From assembly GCA_035264885.1 (NCBI GenBank), contig DATFPK010000019.1:1-64000 (forward strand): a stretch of 64,000 bases of DNA, in the 5' to 3' direction. The translations under genes and the position numbers were made by a program. The notes under the pieces were generated by a model. It did not search any database. It saw only the letters and a program-made list of their open reading frames with translations, and was not told where the DNA came from. Origin of the DNA: DATFPK01 sp035264885 (GTDB taxonomy: Bacteria > Actinomycetota > Thermoleophilia > Solirubrobacterales > 70-9). How positions within the stretch are numbered: the first letter of the stretch is position 1; the number at the start of each line of letters is the position of its first letter. Positions 58,145 through 64,000 of this stretch are shown in pieces.

Positions 58145-60598
58145 TCAGCCGACCGGTTCGGCGTCGACCGGCTCGGTCTCCCGCGTCTCGCCGGTGTCGG
58201 GCGGCGGCCCGTCGCCGCCGTCGCCCAGAACCCGCGGCAGGTCGGCCATCGTGATCAGGACCTGCCGGGGCTTGGAGCCCTCGTAGCCGGAGATGACACC
58301 GCGCCGCTCGAGCATGTCGATCAGCCTCCCGGCCCGGGTGTAGCCGACCCGCAGGCGGCGCTGGACCATCGAGACCGAGGCGGTCTCCGTCTGGACGACC
58401 AGGCGGATCGCGTCATCGAGCAACTCGTCCCGGTCGGGGTCGAAGTCGCCGTCGTGGCCATCCTCGGATGGTTCCTCGCGAGCCTCGAGCAGCTCCTCCT
58501 CGAACTCGGGCTCCCCCTGGCGCGACCAGTGGGTCGTCACGCGGGCGATCTCGTCCTCGGTCACGAACGCCCCCTGGATCCGCTGGAGCTTCGAGGTGCC
58601 GGCGCCGCGGAAGAGCATGTCGCCCTGCCCGAGCAGGGCCTCGGCACCGCCCTGGTCGAGGATCACTCGCGAATCCGTCTGCGAGGACACGGCGAAGGCG
58701 ACCCGCGCCGGGATGTTGACCTTGATCGTGCCGGTGATGATGTCGGTGGAGGGGCGTTGGGTCGCGAGGACGAGATGGATCCCGGTCGCCCGCGACTTCT
58801 GCGCGAGCCGGATGATCGAGTCCTCGACCTCGGCCGGCGCAACCATCATCAGGTCGGCGAGCTCGTCGATCACGCAGAGGATGTGCGGCAGCGGCGCCTC
58901 GCCGGCGCGACGCCGCACCTTGTTCAGCTCGGCGAGATTGCGGCAGCGCGCCTGCCCCATGATCCCGTAACGGCTCTCCATCTCGGCGATCAGGTTGGCC
59001 AGCACGTTCGCGGCCAGCCGCGGCGAGGTCACCACCGGCGTCAGCAGATGCGGAACCGACTCGTAGTGGTTGAGCTCGACCTGCTTGGGGTCGACGAGCA
59101 CCAGCCGGACGTCGTTCGGAGAGGCGTGCATCAGGATCGACGTCAGGATCGTGTTGATGCAGCCCGACTTGCCCGATCCCGTCGTGCCGGCGACCAGGAT
59201 GTGCGGCATCTTCTGGAGGTCGGCCGAGACAGCGTGTCCGGCGATGTCCTTGCCAAGCCAGGCGACCAGCGGCGAGCTCTTCTCGGGGCGACCCTGGTAG
59301 ATGTCGCCGAGGCGGACGATCCGCCGGCGAGAGTTCGGCACCTCGACGCCGACCGCCTGCTTGCCCGGAATCGGCGCGAGGATGCGGATGTCGGTCGAGG
59401 CCAGCGCGTAGGCGAGGTCGTTGGTGAGCTCGGTGACCTTCTTGACCTTGGTGCCGGGCGCCAGGCGCAGCTCGTACCTCGACACGTGCGGGCCGCTGAC
59501 GATCCCCACGATCCGCGCCTCGACCCCGAAGTGGCCGAGCGTCTCGACCAGGCGCCGGCCGACCGTCTCGTGGTCGCGCGGGTCGGGTCCGGAGTCCTTC
59601 GGGCTGCGCTCGAGGACCTTCGGCGGCGGCGGCCGGTAGTCGATCTCGTCCGACGTGGTGACGCCGCGCTTCTCGCCCATCGGCGTCGTCGCGACGACGT
59701 CGTCCTCCGCCTCGCCGTGCTCCCCCGTGGCCAGCTCCTCAGCGGTTTCGTCCTCGGCGTGCTCGAGGTCGTGGAGCTCGGCGTCGAAGTCCTCGCGGAT
59801 CGTCTCCGCGTCGTGCTCGTCGTCGTCCGCCTCCACCGACGAGACGGCGACCGCCGGCTCGAGCGTGTCGTCCTCCGGGTATCCGCTCATCACGTCGGTC
59901 GGCCCGGGCACGGTCGCGAGGTCGTCGCCCGCCCGGTGTCGCCGGGTACGGGCCACCGTGCGGGCCATCTCGCCGCCGGTGGTGCCGGCCCGCCGCAGCG
60001 CGCCGCCGGTCATGGTCAGGAAGGTCGCGATCGAGGTCCCGGTGAGGAGCAGCGCGCCGGCAGCCATCAGCAGGACCGCGACGATGTGGGCGCCGACCCG
60101 CGAGAAGAGCGTCACGAGCGGCCAGTAGAGCCCGTCGCCGACGACGCCGCCGTGCTGGGGGAACCAGGAGGAGTCGAAGGTGTCGAACCGCGGCGGACGC
60201 TCCGGCCCGATCCCGGCGGTCTGCGCCGCGAACGCCAGCAGGAGCCCGCTGATGACGCAGATCCCGCCCGTCCGCAGCGGAGCGACAGCCGGCAGGAATG
60301 GCTTCAGGATCAGGGCCGCGCCGGCGAAGAGCAGCGCGACCGGCATCAGCCAGGCAACCCTGCCGAGCAGGAACGAAAGTCCGGTCTCGGCCCCTGCCCC
60401 CGCCTTGCCCCCGTCCCAGCCGAAGTAGAGGACGAACGCCAGGTACACGCCCGCGGCCAAGAGGCAAAGGCCGGCGACGTCGAGGTGGCGCTGCTGGATC
60501 TCGGCCGGCCAGAGCCGGCGCTGCGAAGCCGCCTTCTTCCGTCGGCGCGGCGCGGCGCGGCGCGGCGCGGCGCCGCGGGCCTTCTGGCGCACGAACAT
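58145..60598 (-). CDS. ftsK: DNA translocase FtsK
   Basis: 817 aa from ATG 60598; GTG 60625 would add nine residues. Basic N-region with an APRR-type repeat, four membrane helices (about 40-175), an acidic linker (about 190-330), then the motor: alpha domain VEARIVGIVSGPHVSRYELR, Walker A VAGTTGSGKSGCINTILTSI, Walker B region ILCVIDELADLMMVAPAEVE and the FtsK arm AQKSRATGIHLVLATQRPST. The C-terminal gamma winged helix is about 715-790. It pumps chromosomal DNA at the septum and activates dimer resolution. Confidence 0.95.
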   Translation of the reverse strand: MFVRQKARGAAPRRAAPRRRKKAASQRRLWPAEIQQRHLDVAGLCLLAAGVYLAFVLYFGWDGGKAGAGAETGLSFLLGRVAWLMPVALLFAGAALILKPFLPAVAPLRTGGICVISGLLLAFAAQTAGIGPERPPRFDTFDSSWFPQHGGVVGDGLYWPLVTLFSRVGAHIVAVLLMAAGALLLTGTSIATFLTMTGGALRRAGTTGGEMARTVARTRRHRAGDDLATVPGPTDVMSGYPEDDTLEPAVAVSSVEADDDEHDAETIREDFDAELHDLEHAEDETAEELATGEHGEAEDDVVATTPMGEKRGVTTSDEIDYRPPPPKVLERSPKDSGPDPRDHETVGRRLVETLGHFGVEARIVGIVSGPHVSRYELRLAPGTKVKKVTELTNDLAYALASTDIRILAPIPGKQAVGVEVPNSRRRIVRLGDIYQGRPEKSSPLVAWLGKDIAGHAVSADLQKMPHILVAGTTGSGKSGCINTILTSILMHASPNDVRLVLVDPKQVELNHYESVPHLLTPVVTSPRLAANVLANLIAEMESRYGIMGQARCRNLAELNKVRRRAGEAPLPHILCVIDELADLMMVAPAEVEDSIIRLAQKSRATGIHLVLATQRPSTDIITGTIKVNIPARVAFAVSSQTDSRVILDQGGAEALLGQGDMLFRGAGTSKLQRIQGAFVTEDEIARVTTHWSRQGEPEFEEELLEAREEPSEDGHDGDFDPDRDELLDDAIRLVVQTETASVSMVQRRLRVGYTRAGRLIDMLERRGVISGYEGSKPRQVLITMADLPRVLGDGGDGPPPDTGETRETEPVDAEPVG
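60544..60573. repeat. GGCGC-type tandem repeat in the ftsK 5' end
   Basis: A 5-base unit (GGCGC/GCGCG) repeats about six times, encoding the Arg/Ala/Pro run near residues 9-19 of FtsK. Because 5-base unit changes shift the frame, slippage here would inactivate the protein unless corrected. Confidence 0.6.
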
Positions 60599-60718
60599 GG
60601 GAACCCATTCGACGCCTCGGGGCACAGCCCTGCGCGAGCCCCAAACCCGCCTCGGAGGAGCGATCTACCCGGAATTGCTGCGACCAGATTTTTGCGGTTT
60701 CCGGCACTCACCAGGGCG

Positions 60719-60724
60719 TAGGAT
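60719..60724 (+). promoter_or_regulatory. -10 element TAGGAT of the response regulator, leaderless
   Basis: TAGGAT lies six bases before GTG 60731. It supports that start over an internal GTG at 60752. Confidence 0.5.
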
Positions 60725-60730
60725 CGATGG

Positions 60731-61423
60731 GTGCTCCTGGAACGGGAAGTGGCCGGCGGGCGCGTGCTCGTCGTGGAGGATGACTCGGAGATCGCCGACG
60801 CCCTCCGGCGATCCCTGCGCCACGAGGGCTACGAGGTCTCGACCGCCGACCATGGCGCCGGCGCTCTGCGCGCCGCCGCGGACTTCAACCCCGACCTGAT
60901 CGTCCTCGACCTCGGCCTGCCCGGCATGGACGGCCTGGAGCTCTGCCGGCGCCTGCGAGCCGAAGGCGACGTCCCGATCCTGATCCTCACCGCCCGGGCC
61001 GACACGGGCGACCGCGTCGCCGGCCTCGACAGCGGCGCCGACGACTTCCTCGCCAAGCCATTCCAGCGCGAGGAGCTTCTCGCCCGGATGCGAGCCCTCC
61101 TGCGACGGCGGCCCCCGCGCGGCAGCGCCTCACTGATGGTCGGCGATCTGCGGCTCAATCCCGACACCCACGACGTCCACCGCGGCGACCGGGCGATCGA
61201 TCTGACCAGCCGCGAGTTCGAGCTGCTCGAATACCTGATGCGCAACGAGCGCCTTGTCGTCTCCCGGGAGCGGCTCCTCGACGAGGTCTGGGGCATCGAC
61301 CCGATGGCGGCGACCAACACGATCGACGTCTTCGTCTCGAACCTCCGGCGCAAGCTGGAGGCCGACGGCGAAACGCGCCTCCTCCACACGAAGCGCGGCG
61401 CCGGCTACGTGCTGAAGGAATGA
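60731..61423 (+). CDS. OmpR/PhoB-type response regulator, orphan
   Basis: 230 aa. Receiver domain: RVLVVEDDSEIADALRRSLR, phosphorylated Asp in DLIVLDLGLPGMDGLELC, Thr in ILILTARAD and Lys in FLAKPF. C-terminal winged helix: RAIDLTSREFELLEYLMRNE, then VWGIDPMAATNTIDVFVSNL and TKRGAGYVLKE. No histidine kinase gene lies in the window, so it is an orphan here. Cell-envelope or oxygen-linked control would be guesses. Confidence 0.9.
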   Translation: MLLEREVAGGRVLVVEDDSEIADALRRSLRHEGYEVSTADHGAGALRAAADFNPDLIVLDLGLPGMDGLELCRRLRAEGDVPILILTARADTGDRVAGLDSGADDFLAKPFQREELLARMRALLRRRPPRGSASLMVGDLRLNPDTHDVHRGDRAIDLTSREFELLEYLMRNERLVVSRERLLDEVWGIDPMAATNTIDVFVSNLRRKLEADGETRLLHTKRGAGYVLKE

Positions 61424-61449
61424 CGCCGGCGCCACGAAACGGCAACGAT

Positions 61450-61467
61450 TCCTTTAGCTGTCCTTTA
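61450..61467 (+). promoter_or_regulatory. Direct repeat TCCTTTA-N4-TCCTTTA
   Basis: Two identical 7-base units at 61450-61456 and 61461-61467, 11 bp apart, the spacing used by OmpR/PhoB dimers. It lies 27 bp after the response-regulator stop. The sequence does not match the Streptomyces PHO box, so the link is only by spacing and position. Confidence 0.35.
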
Positions 61468-61547
61468 ACCCGTGGAGTAGCTTTATCTGCGGACGAGACA
61501 CACGGGTTCGTCGGGGATCTCCCCCTATACCGCCTCGGCGGGCCCAA

Positions 61548-61568
61548 CTTCGGCCCCTAGGGCCGAAG
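61548..61568. terminator. Perfect hairpin, first of two, after the response regulator
   Basis: CTTCGGCCC (61548-61556) pairs with GGGCCGAAG (61560-61568) across CTA. It directly precedes the larger stem at 61570-61606. The pair could end transcripts from both sides. Confidence 0.5.
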
Positions 61569-61569
61569 C

Positions 61570-61615
61570 GGCCGCCGGGCTCCCCCCTCCCTAGAGCCCG
61601 GCGGCCACCTTCTTT
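61570..61615 (+). terminator. Strong intrinsic-type terminator
   Basis: GGCCGCCGGGCTC (61570-61582) pairs perfectly over 13 bp with GAGCCCGGCGGCC (61594-61606), 11-base loop, followed by ACCTTCTTT (61607-61615). It ends transcription from the response-regulator side in the 220-bp gap before the convergent rnj. Confidence 0.7.
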
Positions 61616-61626
61616 CAGACAGGGCG

Positions 61627-61646
61627 TGAGCCCCCGCCTGGGCTCA
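61627..61646. terminator. Hairpin overlapping the rnj stop codon
   Basis: TGAGCCC (61627-61633) pairs with GGGCTCA (61640-61646) across six bases. The right arm includes the rnj stop (61644-61646). It could stabilise the rnj mRNA end. Confidence 0.4.
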
Positions 61647-63305
61647 GACCTCGACGACGACCGGCAGGACCATCGGGCGGCGCCGCAGCCGCTCGTAGAC
61701 GAAGCTCGCGACGTCGTCGTGGAGGTCCTCCTGGATCAGGTGGAGCTCGCGGGTTCCCGCCTTGGCGGCGTCTTCGAGGGAGTCCTCGACGACGTCCCGG
61801 AGCTCCTCGATCAGCTCACTCGCCTCATCGAGGAAGGGCACACCGCGGAAGATGATTTCCGGGTCGGCGACGACCGAGCCGTCGTCGACCGCGATCGTCG
61901 CGACGACGATGAAGATGCCGTCGGCCGAGATCGTCCGACGGTCGCGCAGGGCCACGTCGTCGGGCTCGCCGATGTCGACGCCATCGACGAACATCACCCC
62001 GGCGTGGTGGTCCTCGCCCAGCCGGGCGCCACGCTCGTCGATCTCGAGCGGCACCCCGTTCCGTCCCTTGAAGGTGCGGCCGGGATCCACCCCCACCGCC
62101 TCGGCCAGCTCGGTGTGGAGGCGCAGCCGCTTGTGGTCACCGTGCACCGGCAGGACATAGCGCGGCTTGGTCAGGTTCAGCATCAGCTTGATCTCCTCCT
62201 GCCAGCCGTGACCGGAGGCGTGGATCGGGGCGTCGCGGGCCGTCACGACGCTGGCGCCGATCTCGTAGATCCGGTCGATCGTCTCGTTCACGGCCCGCTC
62301 GTTGCCCGGGATCGGGGTGGCGGAAAAGACCACGGTGTCGCCGGAGTGCAGCTCGACGTCGCGGTGGTCGTTGTTGGCCATGCGGCGCAGCGCCGACAGC
62401 GGCTCGCCCTGGCTGCCGGTCGAGATCACGATCACCTTCTCGTCGGGGAAGTCCTCGATCTCCTTCGGCTGGATGAACAGGCCCTCGGGGGCGTGCGCGA
62501 TCCCCAGGTTGGAGGCGATGTTGAAGTTCTTGCGCATCGAGCGGCCCACCAGCGCCACGCGGCGGTCGAGCTTGACCGCCGCGTCGATCACCTGCTGCAC
62601 CCGGTGCACGTTCGAGGCAAACGAAGTGACGATCACCCGGCCGCCGCAGCGCGAGAAGGTCTCGAGCAGGGCGGGCCCGACCGAGGATTCCGACGGGGCG
62701 ACCCCGGGCCGGTCGGCGTTCGTCGAATCGCCGCCGAGCAGGAGCAGGCCCTCGCGGCCGAGCTCGGCGAGCCGCGACACGTCGGCTGGGCGCCCGTCCA
62801 CCGGCGTCTGGTCGAACTTGTAGTCGCCGGTCAGGAGGATCGTCCCGAGTTCCGTGGTCAGCGCCACGCCCCGCATGTCCGGAATCGAGTGCGAGAGGTG
62901 GACCAGCTCGAGTCCGAACGGCCCGAGCTGGACCCGCTCGCCCGCCGGCAGCTCCTTGAGCGGCGCGTCCTGGAGCTTGTGCTCGTCGAGCTTCGAGCGC
63001 ACCAGGCCGATCGTCAGCAGCCCGCCGTAGATCACCGGCGGCATGCCCGCCCGCCGCAGGACGTAGGGGAGCGCGCCGACGTGGTCCTCGTGGCCGTGCG
63101 TCAGGACGATCGCCTCGATGTCGCCGGCGCGCTCGACCAGGTAGGAGAAGTCCGGCAGGACGAGGTCGATCCCGAGCATCTCGGCGGTCGGGAACATCAG
63201 CCCGGTGTCGACGACGACGATCCGCCCCTCGTACTCGACCACAGTCATGTTCTTGCCGATCTCCCCGAGGCCGCCCAGGGGAAGAACGCGCAGCGTCCCT
63301 GCCAC
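61644..63305 (-). CDS. rnj: Ribonuclease J
   Basis: 553 aa. Beta-CASP MBL nuclease: TLRVLPLGGLGEIGKNMTVV, zinc motif VLTHGHEDHVGALPYV, LTGDYKFDQTPVD, STGSQGEPLSALRRMANNDH and PIHASGHGWQEEIKLMLNLT. It has 5'-3' exo- and endonuclease activity in mRNA and rRNA maturation. With the rny gene 9 kb away, this window encodes both major actinobacterial RNA-decay nucleases. GTG 63305 is five bases after dapA, so they form an operon. Confidence 0.95.
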   Translation of the reverse strand: MAGTLRVLPLGGLGEIGKNMTVVEYEGRIVVVDTGLMFPTAEMLGIDLVLPDFSYLVERAGDIEAIVLTHGHEDHVGALPYVLRRAGMPPVIYGGLLTIGLVRSKLDEHKLQDAPLKELPAGERVQLGPFGLELVHLSHSIPDMRGVALTTELGTILLTGDYKFDQTPVDGRPADVSRLAELGREGLLLLGGDSTNADRPGVAPSESSVGPALLETFSRCGGRVIVTSFASNVHRVQQVIDAAVKLDRRVALVGRSMRKNFNIASNLGIAHAPEGLFIQPKEIEDFPDEKVIVISTGSQGEPLSALRRMANNDHRDVELHSGDTVVFSATPIPGNERAVNETIDRIYEIGASVVTARDAPIHASGHGWQEEIKLMLNLTKPRYVLPVHGDHKRLRLHTELAEAVGVDPGRTFKGRNGVPLEIDERGARLGEDHHAGVMFVDGVDIGEPDDVALRDRRTISADGIFIVVATIAVDDGSVVADPEIIFRGVPFLDEASELIEELRDVVEDSLEDAAKAGTRELHLIQEDLHDDVASFVYERLRRRPMVLPVVVEV

Positions 63306-63310
63306 GCCCG

Positions 63311-64000
63311 CTAACCCGCCCTCGCGAGGACCCCGGCGTCCTCGAGCGCGGCCCGGACGGCCGCCCGCTCGGGTTCGCCCGCCGGCACGAGCGGCAGCCG
63401 CATCCGCTCGTCGATGATCCCGAGCATCCCGAGCCCCGCCTTGACGGTGATCGGGTTCGTCACCGAGACGGCCGCGTACACCGGTGCCAGCGCCGCGTCG
63501 ATCCGTCGAGCACGCCCGTGATCGCCCTCCGCGAACGCATTCCAGATCTCCCGCATCTGGGCTCCGACGAGGTGCGTGGCGACGAGGATCCCACCCGCCC
63601 CGCCGAACTCGAGGGTCCGCAGGAAGACCGAGTCGTTGCCGGCCAGGACGTCGATCCCCTCGACCGGCCCGAGCTCGTCGTCGTTGGCCTGCTTCACCGC
63701 CACCACGTTCTCCAGCCTGCCGATCTCGGCGAGGCCCTGGGGGTCGATGTTGACCACGACCCGGGAGGGGATGTTGTAGAGGACGATCGGCAGCCCGACG
63801 GCGTCGACCTCTGCGTAGTGGGCCAGAAGGCCCTCGAAGTTGGGCTTGTTGTAGTACGGCGTGACGACCAGGGCCGCGTCGGCGCCCGCCTCCGCCGCGC
63901 GCTCCGTCAGCTGGACGCTGTGGCGGGTGTCGTTCGAGCCGGTCCCCAGGATCAGGCTCGCGTCGTCCCCGAGCTCCTCCTTGACCTCGCGCAGGAGCGC
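63311..64000 (-). CDS. dapA: 4-hydroxy-tetrahydrodipicolinate synthase, partial (5' end outside the window)
   Basis: The C-terminal ~230 residues are present and the reading frame runs open to the window end. DapA marks: LVVTPYYNKPNFEGLLAHYA, VLYNIPSRVVVNIDP (catalytic Tyr) and the Schiff-base Lys in NVVAVKQANDD. ILGTGSNDTRHSVQLTERAA is the family's GTGxNxT segment. It is the first step of DAP/lysine synthesis, fitting dapL and dapF nearby. It is followed by rnj after five bases. Confidence 0.93.
   Translation of the reverse strand, partial: ALLREVKEELGDDASLILGTGSNDTRHSVQLTERAAEAGADAALVVTPYYNKPNFEGLLAHYAEVDAVGLPIVLYNIPSRVVVNIDPQGLAEIGRLENVVAVKQANDDELGPVEGIDVLAGNDSVFLRTLEFGGAGGILVATHLVGAQMREIWNAFAEGDHGRARRIDAALAPVYAAVSVTNPITVKAGLGMLGIIDERMRLPLVPAGEPERAAVRAALEDAGVLARAG

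Noticed and set aside
60544..60573. GGCGC tandem repeat as a CRISPR-like or phase-variation array
   Set aside because: Units are contiguous without spacers and lie in coding sequence. Slippage is possible but no evidence of switching is visible.
61450..61467. Direct repeat as a canonical PHO box
   Set aside because: Spacing fits, but the TCCTTTA unit does not match the GTTCACC-type consensus, and it is downstream of the regulator gene.
1..64000. Mobile elements, prophage or CRISPR-Cas
   Set aside because: No transposase, integrase, phage structural gene, long terminal repeats or spacer array was seen; strand changes are ordinary housekeeping arrangements.

Overview
The window is about 70% GC, with dense genes, many GTG starts and gene overlaps of a few bases. 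Gene content points to a deep-branching high-GC actinobacterium, most likely class Thermoleophilia (Solirubrobacterales-like). Markers are an RsiG-type c-di-GMP protein beside an FHA protein and an FtsR-type MerR regulator, MurT/GatD, a LigT-RecA-RecX-RNase Y-MiaB-MiaA-DapF block, WS/DGAT, and an actinobacterial-type LexA box. This placement is inference from gene content. No tRNA, rRNA, insertion sequence, prophage or CRISPR array was seen.

Layout. 1-4.4 kb: CDP-alcohol phosphatidyltransferase, then a TTGACC/TATAAT promoter driving rsiG-like, zinc-ribbon-FHA and ftsR-like genes, then a SRPBCC protein and an alkyl-DHAP-synthase-like flavoprotein. 4.5-12.6 kb: a sigma-4/anti-sigma-like membrane protein, a reduced MMPL-like protein, a thioesterase, NAD synthetase, a secreted metalloprotease and a PhoD-like phosphatase. 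12.7-15.3 kb: glnK-amt-YgjP operon with unusual key residues. 15.3-26.6 kb: YdjC, WS/DGAT, a CRP-box plus c-di-AMP riboswitch unit in front of an RlpA-like wall protein, Pol IV, a penicillin-interacting-type serine hydrolase, CcdA, redox and stress genes, a secreted Excalibur-nuclease, and a small gene under a perfect LexA box. 26.7-33.5 kb: an MMPL exporter and a zinc-uptake operon that includes a permease-binding-protein fusion and Zur, then a degenerate RsbW-like protein beside a broken STAS gene. 33.5-46.1 kb: mixed housekeeping genes, including murT-methyltransferase-gatD (peptidoglycan amidation), dut and hflX. 46.2-64 kb: a mostly minus-strand housekeeping block (DapL, DapF, MiaA, MiaB, a cupredoxin, RNase Y, RecX, RecA, LigT, CinA, RodZ-like, FtsK, RNase J, DapA) with an orphan OmpR-type response regulator.

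How it works together. Second-messenger control appears three times: a c-di-GMP motif in the RsiG-like protein, a TGTGA-N6-TCACA cAMP-receptor box, and a c-di-AMP riboswitch. Lysine/DAP synthesis (DapA, DapL, DapF), lipid II amidation (MurT/GatD), division (FtsK, FtsR, RodZ-like) and wall remodelling (RlpA-like) form a cell-envelope theme. At least 19 genes carry a TANNNT -10 element 5-9 bp before the start codon, which indicates extensive leaderless transcription. Two genes have no ATG/GTG/TTG in the expected place and appear to start at CTG inside a CTGA overlap.
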